The notes: generated by a model not told the origin, from the sequence alone. Shown: positions 44,141-54,153, numbered from the stretch's first letter. The stretch is DNA of 64,000 nucleotides from AP-15 sp963747735 (GCA_963747735.1 CAVVGE010000004.1:439691-503690); one strand, 5' to 3'. A program made the numbers and translations.

Positions 44141-46147
44141 ATGAACGATGCTCTGCCGCCGCTGCCGGCACCCCGCGACCCGAAATTGCGCCATATGGCC
44201 GATGCGCTCAGGGCGCTCGCGATGGACGCGGTCGAAAAGGCGAAATCCGGCCATCCCGGCATGCCGATGGGCATGGCCGACATCGCGACCGTGCTGTTTA
44301 CGAAATACCTGCGCTTCGATCCGCTGGCGCCGGATTGGCCCGACCGCGACCGGTTTGTGCTGTCGAACGGGCACGGCTCGATGCTGCTCTATGGGCTCCT
44401 GCATCTCCTCGGCTATCCCGACATGACGATGGAGGAGATCGAGCGCTTCCGTCAGCTCGGCAGCCCCACCGCCGGCCATCCCGAGCGCGGCCATGCGAGC
44501 GGGATCGAAACGACGACCGGCCCCTTGAGCCAGGGCATCGGCAATGCGGTCGGCATGGCCTTGGCCGAACGAATGCTGGCGGCCGAGCTCGGCCCCGAGA
44601 TCGTCGATCACTACACCTATGTCTTTTGCGGCGACGGCTGCCTGATGGAGGGGCTGAGCCACGAGGCGTTGTCGCTCGCCGGCCATCTGCGGCTCAATAA
44701 GCTGATCCTGTTCTGGGACGACAATTCGATCTCGATCGACGGGCCGACGAGCCTCGCCGTCTCCGACGACCAGGTCATGCGCTTTCGCGCCCATGGCTGG
44801 GACGCTGAACGGATCGACGGCCACGACACCGACGCCATCGCCGCGGCGATCGAGCGCGCACAGCAGAGCGACCGGCCGAGCCTCGTTGCCTGCCGCACGG
44901 TCATCGCGTTTGGCGCGCCGACCAAGGCCGGCACCGCCGCCGCGCACGGCGCTCCCCTCGGCGCCGAGGAGATCAAGGGTGCCCGCGAACGCCTCGGCTG
45001 GAACTATCCGCCGTTCGTGATCCCCGACGATGTTCGCGCCGCCTGGCGTGCCGCCGGGGCGCGGGGTGCGGCAACCCGCAAAGCGTGGGAAGCGCGGCTG
45101 CAAGCCCAGCCGGCCGAAACGCGCGCCGAATTCCTGCGCCGCTGGCATCGCGAATTGCCGGCCGGGCTCGACCAGGCGATCACCGAGCTTTGCGACGGGT
45201 TTCGCAAGGCCGACGCCAAGCTTGCGACGCGCCAGGCCTCGGGCGCGGTGCTCGACACCCTGACGAAAGTGGTGCCCGAGCTGGTCGGCGGCTCGGCCGA
45301 CCTCACCCCGTCGAACAACACCAAGGCCAAGGACCTGAAAGAGGTCCGCCCCGGCGATTATGCCGGCCGCTATATCCATTACGGCGTGCGCGAGCACGGC
45401 ATGGCGGCGGCGATGAACGGCATCGCCGTCCATGGCGGGCTCGTCCCCTATGGCGGCACCTTTCTGACCTTTACCGATTATTGCCGGCCCTCGATCCGGC
45501 TCGCCGCCTTTATGGGTGCCGGTGTTGTCTATGTGATGACGCATGACTCGATCGGGCTCGGCGAGGACGGCCCGACGCATCAGCCGATCGAGCATCTGGC
45601 GGCCTTGCGCGCAATCCCCGGCCTCTACGTCTACCGCCCGGCCGACGCGATCGAGACCGCCGAATGCTGGGCCTTGGCGCTCAAACGCCGTGACGCGCCG
45701 TCATTATTGGCATTGACCCGGCAGTCCCTGCCGCTGCTGCGTCACGACGCGTCATCCGAGAACCGCTCCGCGCGCGGCGCCTACGTCCTGGCCGACGCCG
45801 AAGGTGCCCGCCAAATCACCCTCCTCGCGTCAGGCTCCGAGGTCTCGATCGCGATCGCCGCACGCGAGATGCTTGCGAAGGACGGCATCCGCGCCGCGGT
45901 GGTCTCGATGCCGTGCTGGGCGCTCTTCGAAGCCGAGCCCGAAGATTACCAAAAGACCGTCCTCGGCCCCGCCCCCCGCATCGCCGTCGAAGCCGCAGTC
46001 CGCCTCGGCTGGGACCGCTGGCTCGGCCCGCACGGCAGCTTTATCGGCATGCACGGGTTTGGCGCGTCCGCGCCGGGCGAAGCCCTCTTCCCCCATTTCG
46101 GCATCACCGCCGAAAGGGTCGCAGAAGCCGCCCGCGCGCTCTTGTAG
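44141..46147 (+). CDS. tkt: Transketolase
   Basis: Thiamine diphosphate enzyme moving two-carbon units in the pentose phosphate and Calvin cycles. 668 residues, complete. GHPGMPMGMADIATVLF, HGSMLLYGLLHLLGYPD, the TPP motif GDGCLMEGLSHEALSLAGHL...LFWDDNSIS, YGVREHGMAAAMNGIAVHGG, and HDSIGLGEDGPTHQPIEHLA are all present. No phosphoribulokinase or RuBisCO gene in the window, so a pentose phosphate role is enough. It is followed by a 430-base non-coding stretch. Confidence 0.97.
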   Translation: MNDALPPLPAPRDPKLRHMADALRALAMDAVEKAKSGHPGMPMGMADIATVLFTKYLRFDPLAPDWPDRDRFVLSNGHGSMLLYGLLHLLGYPDMTMEEIERFRQLGSPTAGHPERGHASGIETTTGPLSQGIGNAVGMALAERMLAAELGPEIVDHYTYVFCGDGCLMEGLSHEALSLAGHLRLNKLILFWDDNSISIDGPTSLAVSDDQVMRFRAHGWDAERIDGHDTDAIAAAIERAQQSDRPSLVACRTVIAFGAPTKAGTAAAHGAPLGAEEIKGARERLGWNYPPFVIPDDVRAAWRAAGARGAATRKAWEARLQAQPAETRAEFLRRWHRELPAGLDQAITELCDGFRKADAKLATRQASGAVLDTLTKVVPELVGGSADLTPSNNTKAKDLKEVRPGDYAGRYIHYGVREHGMAAAMNGIAVHGGLVPYGGTFLTFTDYCRPSIRLAAFMGAGVVYVMTHDSIGLGEDGPTHQPIEHLAALRAIPGLYVYRPADAIETAECWALALKRRDAPSLLALTRQSLPLLRHDASSENRSARGAYVLADAEGARQITLLASGSEVSIAIAAREMLAKDGIRAAVVSMPCWALFEAEPEDYQKTVLGPAPRIAVEAAVRLGWDRWLGPHGSFIGMHGFGASAPGEALFPHFGITAERVAEAARALL

Positions 46148-46580
46148 TAGCCGGCACAAGGCCGGTCACGAACGAAAGAAACGGATGCTGCGGATGTATG
46201 GGCCGAAGGAGACGGCGCCCTCGATCCTCGGCGGATCGTGGAAGGTACCGGGGGTCGCTCGCCAGAATTGAGGCCGGTCGTTTTAAGGAGCGGCAGGTTG
46301 CAAGGGTTGCCGCCGAGGCCGCCGCGAACACGGGCGGAAGTACCGACATGCGGCACAACCCGGCGCCCCGATTACGTGCACATGGAGAGGCTGATCCTGG
46401 CCGCTCCTGGCCGCGACCTTCCGCTTCCGAAATCAGCTCACCGCTTTTGCCGACCAGACTTGGTCTGTGGTGTCGACATGATCTATGGATGGGACGCATT
46501 GACCCGGACCGGAATGCGCACGAAACTGGGAACCCCGGATCAGGGCGGCGCGCAGCCGCGCTGGGCGATGGGAGCCAGCG
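46148..46580. other. Intergenic region between tkt and pqiB
   Basis: About 430 bases without a credible gene. A weak CCGGC/GCCGG hairpin lies just after the tkt stop (about 46151-46166) but has no T-run. The rest is GC-rich with no recognisable homology or clear promoter. Confidence 0.4.
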
Positions 46581-48278
46581 ATGACCAATCTCGCCGACCC
46601 GCCGATGCTGGTGCACGCCACGACGCGGCGTTCGCGGCGGGTGTCGGTAATTTGGATCATTCCGCTGGTGGCGATCGCGATCGGCGCCTGGCTCGCCTGG
46701 GACACCTGGTCCAAGGAAGGGCCCACGATCACCGTCACCTTCAACACCGCCGAGGGGCTGCAGGCCGGTCAATCGCAGCTCAAGTTCAAGGATATCGTGT
46801 TCGGTACGGTGAAGAGCCTGGCGCTGTCGCCGGACCACACCCACGTCGTCGTCACCATCGCCACAACTCGTCAAGCCGAGCCGCTTCTGACCCACAAGAC
46901 CGTGTTCTGGGTGGTCAAGCCGCGGCTCTTCGCGGGCTCCGTCTCCGGCCTCGAAACCCTGCTCTCAGGGAGCTATGTCGGCATGATGCCGGGGGCGACC
47001 GCCGGCAAGGCCGAGCGCGATTTCACCGGGCGCGAGGACCCGCCGATCCTGACCGAGCACGTTCCCGGCCACGTCTTTTTTTTGAAGGCCAAGCGGCTCG
47101 GCTCGATGTCGTTGGGCTCGCCGATCTTTTACCGCGATTTGAGCGTCGGCGAGGTGCTCGGCTGGGACATTGCCGACATGGCCGATTACGTGACGATCCA
47201 CGCCTTTGTCCGCGCCCCCTACGACGGCTATGTGCATGACGGCACGCGCTTTTGGAACGCCTCGGGGCTTTCGGTCAAGCTCGCCGGCACCGGGCTCGAC
47301 ATCCAGATGGAGTCGCTGCGCGCGCTGATCCTCGGCGGCATCGCCTTCGACACCCCGCAGGGCGAAGCGCACGGCCGGCCGGTCAGCGCCGAAAACCACG
47401 TCTTCCCGCTGTTCACCGACCGCGATACGGCCCAGGCCGCCTCCTACACCCGCAAGATCCAGGTCGTGTCGTATTTTCCGGGCTCGGTCAGCGGGCTCGG
47501 GCCGGGATCGCCGGTGACGATGCACGGTCTCGTCGTCGGCCATGTCAGCGATGTGCGCCTCGTCTATGACAAGGAAAAGGACATGGTATTGGCGCCCGTG
47601 CGCTACGACGTCGAGCCGGAGCGGGTCGTCGGGGTCGGCGTCCAGGTTTACAAAAGCGAGGGCGAGGCGGTGAACGGGCTATTGCAACGCGGCTTGCGGG
47701 CGACCTTGCAGAGCGCCAATTTGATCACCGGGCAGCAGCAGGTGGCGCTCGATTTCCTGCCGAACGAGCCGGCGGTCAAGCTCGCCGAGGAAGACGGCGC
47801 CTTTGTCTTGCCGACCGCCGCCGCCGGCGGCTTTGCCGGGCTTCAGGCCTCGGCCAACGATCTCCTCGACAAGGTCAACACGATCCCGTTCGACCAGATC
47901 GGCAAGAACCTCGACGGCATCCTGAAATCGGTCAATGCGCTGGCGAGCGGGCCCGAGACGCGCGCGGCCCTGACCCGGCTCGCGGCCACCGTCGCCACCG
48001 CCGAGCAGGTCATGAAGCACGTCGACAGCGGCACCGCCCCGGCCCTGAAGCGGCTCCCCGACATGGCCAGCCAGCTGCAAAAGACCGTGACCAACGCCAA
48101 CAAGCTGCTCGTTTCGATCGATAGCGGCTATGGCGACAACACCAAGTTCAACCGCGACCTCGAGCGTCTGATGGTGCAATTGAACGACGCGGTGACCTCG
48201 ATCCGCTCGCTCGCCGATTTGCTGGCGCGCCACCCCGAGGCGCTGGTCAAGGGCCGTCCGGCAAGCGGCGTCGAATGA
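46581..48278 (+). CDS. pqiB: PqiB-like MCE-domain protein of the intermembrane lipid transport family
   Basis: 565 residues. Following a short cytoplasmic start, one membrane anchor (VIWIIPLVAIAIGAWLAW, about residues 23-40), then three MCE/MlaD modules: ITVTFNTAEGLQAGQSQLKF with GTVKSLALS; LGSPIFYRDLSVGEVLGW; and LGPGSPVTMHGLVVGHVSDVRL. The C-terminal part is helical. PqiB stacks MCE rings into a tube through the periplasm, thought to carry lipids between membranes. Its stop overlaps pqiC as ATGA. The order here is pqiB-pqiC-pqiA, not the common A-B-C. Confidence 0.92.
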   Translation: MTNLADPPMLVHATTRRSRRVSVIWIIPLVAIAIGAWLAWDTWSKEGPTITVTFNTAEGLQAGQSQLKFKDIVFGTVKSLALSPDHTHVVVTIATTRQAEPLLTHKTVFWVVKPRLFAGSVSGLETLLSGSYVGMMPGATAGKAERDFTGREDPPILTEHVPGHVFFLKAKRLGSMSLGSPIFYRDLSVGEVLGWDIADMADYVTIHAFVRAPYDGYVHDGTRFWNASGLSVKLAGTGLDIQMESLRALILGGIAFDTPQGEAHGRPVSAENHVFPLFTDRDTAQAASYTRKIQVVSYFPGSVSGLGPGSPVTMHGLVVGHVSDVRLVYDKEKDMVLAPVRYDVEPERVVGVGVQVYKSEGEAVNGLLQRGLRATLQSANLITGQQQVALDFLPNEPAVKLAEEDGAFVLPTAAAGGFAGLQASANDLLDKVNTIPFDQIGKNLDGILKSVNALASGPETRAALTRLAATVATAEQVMKHVDSGTAPALKRLPDMASQLQKTVTNANKLLVSIDSGYGDNTKFNRDLERLMVQLNDAVTSIRSLADLLARHPEALVKGRPASGVE

Positions 48279-48866
48279 GCCGCGCACATCCGCTCCCCCG
48301 GCTCGCCGCGATCCTATTCGCGACCGCGCTTGCCGCGTGCTCGTCGCCCGACCCGGCGCTCTACAATCTGGCGGCGGCCCCGGGCGCCGTCAGTGTCGGC
48401 GGCCCCAGGATCGTGCTGCTGCACCAGGTTTCGCTCGCTCGCTACCTCGAGCGCTCGCAAATCGTCCGCTCGTCGGAGAATTACCGTCTCCAAGTGATGG
48501 AGAACGATTGGTGGGGCGAGCCGCTCGGCGCGATGCTGGGGCGCGTGCTTGCCGAGGAGCTGGGCCAGCGCCTGCCGCAGACCACAATTCTCAGCGAGAC
48601 CGGTGCCGTATCGGCCCGGGCGAACGCGACAATCGAGGTGAATATCGAACGTCTCGACGAGGACGCGGCGGGGAGCTTGATCCTCCAGGCGCAGGCCGCG
48701 GTGCGCTACACCGGCCAGACCCAGCCGACGTTGCGCAGCTTTCGCTTTAGCGTTCCGCCCCATTGCGGCCGGCATCTCGGGCGAGGTGGCGGCGATCAGC
48801 GTGGCGGTCGGAAAGCTCGCCGACGGCATCGCGCCGATGCTGACGGTGGGAGGCGCCGCCGGCTGA
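48275..48866 (+). CDS. pqiC: PqiC-like outer-membrane lipoprotein (DUF330; one frameshift)
   Basis: A lipoprotein signal with the lipobox TALAACSS, followed by LYNLAAAPG and VLLHQVSLARYLERSQIVRS, as in PqiC/YmbA (ABC-type transport auxiliary). ENDWWGEPLGAMLGRVLAEELGQRLP is the most conserved segment. At FSVPP the frame slips. Dropping one C from the CCCC at 48758-48761 continues it as IAAGISGEVAAISVAVGKLADG to the TGA at 48864-48866. Corrected length about 196. It is expected to meet PqiB at the outer membrane. Confidence 0.88.
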
Positions 48867-48903
48867 TGCCTGCCCGCGCGGCAGCACCCGCGACCCGCCG
48901 CAA

Positions 48904-50133
48904 TTGCGCGAATGCCCCGGCTGCGGCCTCGTGCAGATGGTCCCGGCGCTCGCCGCCGGCACCACCGCCTATTGCGCGCGCTGCCCGACGACGCTGCGCC
49001 GCGTCACCACTCATGACCTCGATCATGTGATCGCGCTCACTCTGGCGGCGCTGGTGCTGCTGGTCGTGATGTGCGCGAGCGCGTTGATGAGTGTCGAGAC
49101 TTTTGGCATCCGCCATGTCGCGAACCTCTTTTCGGGGCCGGAGGAGCTGGTGCGGCAGAGCATGGTGCCGCTCGCTGCGGTCGTCGTGTTCGTCACCGTG
49201 CTGGCGCCGTTCGGCAAGCTTTTCGGCACGCTCTACGTCGCGATCAGGGCGCATGAGCGGCGTCCGCCACGCCATCTGCGAAAGGTGTTTGCGCTGGCCG
49301 AACGGCTGCGGCCGTGGTCGATGATCGAGGTGTTCGTGCTCGGCGTGTTCGTCGCCTACGTCAAGCTCGGCGATCTCGTCACGATCGGGCTGCGCACCGG
49401 CGTCTATGCGCTGTTGGCGCTCACCATCGTGCTGGTCTGGGCCGATGCCGCCTTCGACCGCGAGAAAGTCTGGGAGCGGCTCGACCGCAAAGACCGGCCC
49501 GACGCTTTGCCCCGCGCCGGCATCGAAGACGCGGTCGGCTGCGAAACCTGCGGCCTCGTCAGCCATCCACGGCACGACATACGCTGCCCGCGCTGCGACA
49601 GCGCGCTCCATCGCCGCCGCCCGAACAGCATTGCGCGTACTTGGGCTTTGGTGATCGCCGCCGCAATTCTTTATATCCCGGCCAATTACTATCCGGTGCT
49701 GAGCGTCGTGCAGCTCGGCGCCGGCCAGCCGAGCACGATATTGGGCGGCGTCCAGGAATTGATCCACGCGCGCCAATACCCGTTGGCCGCCCTCGTCTTT
49801 TTCGCCAGCATCGCGGTGCCGGTGCTCAAGCTCACCGGGCTCTCGATCATGCTGACCGCGACCCAGACCGGCCGCCTGGGCTGGCTGCGCGACCGCACCC
49901 GGCTCTACCACATCGTTCGCTTTATCGGCCGCTGGTCGATGATCGACATCTTCATGGAGTCGCTGCTGGGGGCGCTCGTCACCTTCGGCACGGTGATCAC
50001 GATCCAGCCCGGCGTGGGGGCGCTGGCCTTTTGCGCCGTCGTGATCCTGACCATGTTCGCCGCCGAAACCTTCGACCCTCGCCTGATGTGGGACGCGGCC
50101 GCCGCGCGCCGAGCGCTGCCCGCTGCGCCCTAA
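48904..50133 (+). CDS. pqiA: PqiA-like integral inner-membrane protein
   Basis: 409 residues as read from TTG 48904. Two similar halves, each with a zinc-ribbon CxxC pair then four membrane helices: CPGCGLVQ/CARC and CETCGLVS/CPRCDS. Helices include VIALTLAALVLLVVMCASAL, MVPLAAVVVFVTVLAPFGKL, and PLAALVFFASIAVPVLKLTG. The conserved RPWSMIEVFVLG and GRWSMIDIFMESLL are typical. ATG 48866 overlaps the pqiC stop and would be the natural start, but it is one frame off; a missing base near 48875-48882 would restore it. PqiA is the membrane partner of PqiB. Confidence 0.93.
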   Translation: MRECPGCGLVQMVPALAAGTTAYCARCPTTLRRVTTHDLDHVIALTLAALVLLVVMCASALMSVETFGIRHVANLFSGPEELVRQSMVPLAAVVVFVTVLAPFGKLFGTLYVAIRAHERRPPRHLRKVFALAERLRPWSMIEVFVLGVFVAYVKLGDLVTIGLRTGVYALLALTIVLVWADAAFDREKVWERLDRKDRPDALPRAGIEDAVGCETCGLVSHPRHDIRCPRCDSALHRRRPNSIARTWALVIAAAILYIPANYYPVLSVVQLGAGQPSTILGGVQELIHARQYPLAALVFFASIAVPVLKLTGLSIMLTATQTGRLGWLRDRTRLYHIVRFIGRWSMIDIFMESLLGALVTFGTVITIQPGVGALAFCAVVILTMFAAETFDPRLMWDAAAARRALPAAP

Positions 50134-50189
50134 AGCCCGGTGGCGCCGTAAGCAACGCCGAGGGCGAGCCCGGGATGGCCGGCGGGGCT

Positions 50190-51128
50190 TCAGCCGATGG
50201 CGCCGGCGAAGGTTTCGAGAAGCGACCACGCTTCGGCGCCGGCGCGCTCGCGCCAACGGCTGTAAAAACCGCCAAGCTTTTCGCGTATCGCCGTCGCATC
50301 GGCGGTGTTGACCTGCATCCCCAGCCGGCCCAGCTCCGCAGCGCCTGCGGCATTGACCGCTTCGATGTCCTGCCGCTGCAGCAGCGCGTATTTCTCGGCA
50401 TTCGCCTCGACGGCGCGCCGAATGTCGGTCGGCAGCGCCTGCCACATCGCACCATTGGCGAGGAGGGTGAAGCCCGACCACCAGTGACGGGTCAGGCTCA
50501 GATGGGTCTGCACCTCGTAAAGCTTGAGCGACAGCACGACGCCGAGCGGATCGCTCTGGCCGTCGAACCGGCGCTCCTTGAGCGCCTGGTACATTTGATT
50601 GAACGGGACATAGCCGGCCTGCGCACCCAAGGCGGCAAAAAAATCGCCGGCAATCGCACCGCCGGGGCTGCGGATCTTGAGCCCCACGAGATCGTCGGGA
50701 GCGCGGATCGGGTGCCGGCTGGTGGTCAGGTGGTGAAACCCGTTCTGCATCGCATGGCGAAACGCGTGGATGCCGTGCTGCGCCAGCTCGCCGCGAATGC
50801 GGTCGCCGAGCGCACCGTCGAGGGCCGCGAACACCACCTTGGAATCGTCGAACGCAAAGGGCAGCAACGGCAGGGCGCTCGACGGCGCCAGATCGCCCAG
50901 CGTCGCCCCGGCGACAAAGAATTCGAGCGTGCCGGCCCGCATGTCGGCGAGCATCTTGGGATCGGGGCCGAGCCGGCTCTCCGGAAACACTTCGAGCCGG
51001 AGCTCGTCATCGGTCTCGCGCCCTATTGCCGCGGCCATCTCGCCGAGCCGCCGCGCGGTCGGGCTCCCCTCGGGCTGGTTCAGCCCCAGCCGATAATGAA
51101 AACGGGCGCGCATCGCTCTGATTACCAT
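50190..51128 (-). CDS. TRAP-type substrate-binding protein DctP, without a visible signal peptide
   Basis: 312 residues. Core features are clear: NQPEGSPTARRLGEMAA, LRLEVFPESRLGPDPKMLADMRAGTLEFF, the DDLVGLKIRSPGG block holding the Arg that binds the substrate carboxylate, AQAGYVPFNQMYQALKERRFDGQ, and YEVQTHLSLTRHWWSGFTLL. Normally these are periplasmic and next to dctQ/dctM, but no hydrophobic leader precedes RARFHYRLG, and no permease gene is nearby. Either the signal is lost or it begins further upstream, or the protein works in the cytoplasm. A degraded gene is also possible. Confidence 0.88.
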   Translation of the reverse strand: MVIRAMRARFHYRLGLNQPEGSPTARRLGEMAAAIGRETDDELRLEVFPESRLGPDPKMLADMRAGTLEFFVAGATLGDLAPSSALPLLPFAFDDSKVVFAALDGALGDRIRGELAQHGIHAFRHAMQNGFHHLTTSRHPIRAPDDLVGLKIRSPGGAIAGDFFAALGAQAGYVPFNQMYQALKERRFDGQSDPLGVVLSLKLYEVQTHLSLTRHWWSGFTLLANGAMWQALPTDIRRAVEANAEKYALLQRQDIEAVNAAGAAELGRLGMQVNTADATAIREKLGGFYSRWRERAGAEAWSLLETFAGAIG

Positions 51129-51386
51129 GCCTGGCCAGCCGGGTTTTGGTCCGGCCGCCCACGACGGTTTCAGCCGGGATTTGCGATGCAGACTCTAACC
51201 GTGGCAGGCGGCGGGGTCTACCTCATCTCGACCGGCCGAACGGGACGCTTTATGTCGTTGCCCGCCGGTGTAGCCTCGCTGACAAATCGCTGCCCCTGCC
51301 GGCGCCGTTCACGCCCAACCTTGCCGCCATGAGGCGCACGCTTCGTCGAGCCCGGTCATAAATGAAGGCCATAAATGAAGGAAAGC

Positions 51387-52481
51387 ATGTCGACAGAACC
51401 GGAGATTTTGCTTGGCCGAAAGGGCGGGCTCGCCACGCTGACGATTAACCGGCCGCAGGCGCTCAATGCGCTGACCCTCCGCAACTATCGCCGGTTCGCC
51501 CCGGCGCTGGCCGGCTGGGCCGGGGATCCGACCGTGCACGCGGTGGTCGTGCGCGGCGCCGGGGGCCGCGCCTTTTGTGTCGGTGGCGATGTGCGCGCGA
51601 TCTACGCGGCGGGACGCGGGATCGGCGGCGAGCGCGAGCTGACCGCGGTCTTCTTCCGCGAGGAATACCAGCTGATCCGCGCCATTCACCGGTTCCCGAA
51701 GCCCTATATCGCGATCATCGACGGGGCCACGATGGGCGGCGGCGCCGGCATTTCGGTCAACGGCGCCTGGCGCCTCGCCACCGAGCGGACGCTGTTCGCG
51801 ATGCCGGAGACCGGGATCGGCCTGTTCCCCGATGTCGGCGCGACCCGCTTCTTAAACCGCTGCCCCGGCCGGATCGGCCGCTATCTCGGCCTGACCGGCG
51901 CCCGGCTCGAGGCCGCCGACGCGCTCTATTGCGGCTTTGCCACCCATGTCGTGAGGCAAGACAGTGTCGAGGCGCTGATTGCCGAGCTCGCCCGGGCAAG
52001 CTGGGAAGGGGCGCGCGAGCACCAGCAGGTCGAGGCCGCCCTGTCGCAATTTGCGGTCGATCCCGGTCCGGCGCCGCTCGCGGCATTGCGCCCGGCGATC
52101 GACCGCTGCTTTGCCGGGGCCAGCATCGAGGCGATCCTCGATGCGCTCGATAGCGAAGCCGCGGGCGGCCCGGAGGCCGGCTGGGCGGCGCAGACGCGCG
52201 CCGGATTGCTGGCGAAATCCCCGACCAGCCTCAAAGTCACCTTGCGCCAGCTCGCGATCGGGCACGGCTTCGATGTCGAGGAAGCACTGGTGCTCGAATA
52301 CCGGCTGACCCAGCATTTCATGGCCGCCCACGATTTCTACGAAGGCGTCCGGGCGCTGCTGATCGACAAGGACCAGGCGCCACAATGGCGCCCCGGCACG
52401 CTCGAAGCGGTCAGCGAGACGATTGTCGATGGCTATTTCGCGCCGCTCGGGGCAAGCGAGCTGCGGTTTGCTCAGTCGTAG
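51387..52481 (+). CDS. Enoyl-CoA hydratase/isomerase family, 3-hydroxyisobutyryl-CoA hydrolase-like
   Basis: 364 residues from ATG 51387 (ATG 51375 possible). Crotonase-fold features: LATLTINRPQALNALTL, VVRGAGGRAFCVGGDVRAIYA, YQLIRAIHRFPKPYIAIIDGATMGGGAGISVNGAWRLATE, and the hydrolase-type FAMPETGIGLFPDVGATRFL with the catalytic Glu. LAKSPTSLKVTLRQLAIG and a C-terminal extension match 3-hydroxyisobutyryl-CoA hydrolases of valine degradation. It stands alone, with DctP on the opposite strand behind and a sedolisin converging ahead. Confidence 0.9.
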   Translation: MSTEPEILLGRKGGLATLTINRPQALNALTLRNYRRFAPALAGWAGDPTVHAVVVRGAGGRAFCVGGDVRAIYAAGRGIGGERELTAVFFREEYQLIRAIHRFPKPYIAIIDGATMGGGAGISVNGAWRLATERTLFAMPETGIGLFPDVGATRFLNRCPGRIGRYLGLTGARLEAADALYCGFATHVVRQDSVEALIAELARASWEGAREHQQVEAALSQFAVDPGPAPLAALRPAIDRCFAGASIEAILDALDSEAAGGPEAGWAAQTRAGLLAKSPTSLKVTLRQLAIGHGFDVEEALVLEYRLTQHFMAAHDFYEGVRALLIDKDQAPQWRPGTLEAVSETIVDGYFAPLGASELRFAQS

Positions 52482-52584
52482 GCGACGAGCCGCGCTCTTT
52501 CGTATTCGAGGAAACCCTCGGGATCGGCCTCGCCCGGCGCCGCCCGGCCATCGGCGACCGGCACCGCCGCAGCATGCGGGCGGC

Positions 52585-54153
52585 TCAAACGGCGTCAGCC
52601 ACCTTTTTCCCGTTGGGGCTGCCGAGCCCGGTGCAGGCGTCCCATCCGGCGGCGGCGGCAAAGCTGCCGTTGTTGCCACCGGTGACGTCGCGCAAGGCGC
52701 CCCGATTGACATAGAGGTGCGGGTTGATAAAGCCGGCGGGCTTGGCTTTCGCCGAATTGACCCGCGCGATCAGCCCGGCCCACAGCGGCGCCACCGCGCT
52801 CGTCCCGCCGATGATCGTGTCGCGACCGTCGACCCGGACGTCATAGCCGGTCTCCGGGTCGGCGACCCCGCAAACATCCGGGACACCGCGCATCGCCAGC
52901 GGTTCTGCCCTGCCGGCCCGGCTGACGTGAAGCCCTTCCTGATACGCCGGCAGCGCGAAAAAGCTGCTGACGCCGCCGCCGCTGGCGCCGCCCTGCGCGC
53001 CGTCGTTCCACACCGTCTCGGCGGTGATCGCGGTCGCCGAAGCGGTGAGGCGGCTGCCGCCGCAGGCCAGCGCATGCGGGCTCGACGCCGGGAAGTCGAC
53101 GTGATCGGCGCCGTCCCCGACCCCGTCGCCGGAGCCGTCGTCGCCCGATGCGACGCACACCGTTATGCCCATCGCGGCGGCCGCCTGAAACGCTTGGTCG
53201 AACGCCGTCATCGCCTGCTGCGTCCAGCTCAATTCCGGCCCGCCCCAGCTGATCGAGATCACCGAGGGCTTGTTTTTGGCATCCATGATCGCGGTCGTCA
53301 CCGCGTTGACAAAGCCCATGTCGGTGTTGGGCGCGAAATAGACGACGATGTCGGCGCCCGGCGCCACCGCCCCGGCGACCTCGATATCGAGCATGACCTC
53401 GCCATCGGGCCCGTTGGGGTCGCCGGTCGCATGATTGTGGCCGTGATCGACCGAAACTGCCGTAACCTTGGGCGCGGCAATCTTCAGCCCCGAGAAGTAT
53501 TTGGCGAGATCGGCCGTCCGGTAGCCGCCGCCCAATTCGATGATGGCGATGCATTCGCCGTGTCCGGTTCCGGCTGGGAAGCCGTAGAGGGCGGCGAGCT
53601 CGGGTGGGGCAAACGAAGCCGAGGATGCATGCGCTGCGTGCCAGCGGACATTGCCTCGGGCCGGGTGAGCACGGAAATGCGGATGCGCCTGCGGCCGATT
53701 GTCGAGACCCATGACCGCGACGACGACGCCGTTCAATTCGTCCGGCAGGTGGACCGGGCCGGTCCGGCCGCGATAGCTGCCGCCATCGTGCTCAAAGGTT
53801 TGCAGATCGATCGCGAATGCGTCGTTGAACTGCGCCACCGTCCCGGACAGGACAACGGTGCGCCGCGCCGAATCCTGCTGGACAACGGCGAGCCCGTGCG
53901 CCTGAGCAAATTGTGCCACGGCGGCAAGGTCCGCGGGATCGGCGCCGAATTGTTGCGCGAACTCTTCCCGCGTCAGGTGGGGATGGGATTGGTCGCCACC
54001 GGCGAGCCGCCGCACTCTGTCGGTCAAGTCGCCTGCGGCACGCGCGCGCACCACGACGGCGGCTTCGAGCCGCTCGTCGGGATCGGCCTTTCCGATCGAC
54101 CGCGCTCCCGGCAGCGGCTGCCTTTCGCTCCCCGCGATTGGATGTGTTGGCAT
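52585..54153 (-). CDS. S53 family (sedolisin/kumamolisin-type) serine-carboxyl peptidase
   Basis: 522 residues; ATG 54153 behind GGGAGAG is preferred to the TTG at 54174. The pro-domain spans to about residue 170 (REEFAQQFGADPADLAAVAQF, VVLSGTVAQFNDAF, LPDELNGVVVAVMGLDNRP). The catalytic part has GEVMLDIEVAGAVAPGADI (Glu and Asp), ISWGGPE, CVASGDDGSGDG (oxyanion Asp) and GGTSAVAPLWAGL (Ser nucleophile). The late Asp/Gly-rich part binds Ca. There is no classic signal peptide, as in other kumamolisins. Acid-active proteases of this family digest external protein or collagen-like material. Confidence 0.93.
   Translation of the reverse strand: MPTHPIAGSERQPLPGARSIGKADPDERLEAAVVVRARAAGDLTDRVRRLAGGDQSHPHLTREEFAQQFGADPADLAAVAQFAQAHGLAVVQQDSARRTVVLSGTVAQFNDAFAIDLQTFEHDGGSYRGRTGPVHLPDELNGVVVAVMGLDNRPQAHPHFRAHPARGNVRWHAAHASSASFAPPELAALYGFPAGTGHGECIAIIELGGGYRTADLAKYFSGLKIAAPKVTAVSVDHGHNHATGDPNGPDGEVMLDIEVAGAVAPGADIVVYFAPNTDMGFVNAVTTAIMDAKNKPSVISISWGGPELSWTQQAMTAFDQAFQAAAAMGITVCVASGDDGSGDGVGDGADHVDFPASSPHALACGGSRLTASATAITAETVWNDGAQGGASGGGVSSFFALPAYQEGLHVSRAGRAEPLAMRGVPDVCGVADPETGYDVRVDGRDTIIGGTSAVAPLWAGLIARVNSAKAKPAGFINPHLYVNRGALRDVTGGNNGSFAAAAGWDACTGLGSPNGKKVADAV

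Noticed and set aside
46148..46580. Frames in the tkt-pqiB gap
   Set aside because: No family resemblance and poor codon pattern; treated as non-coding.
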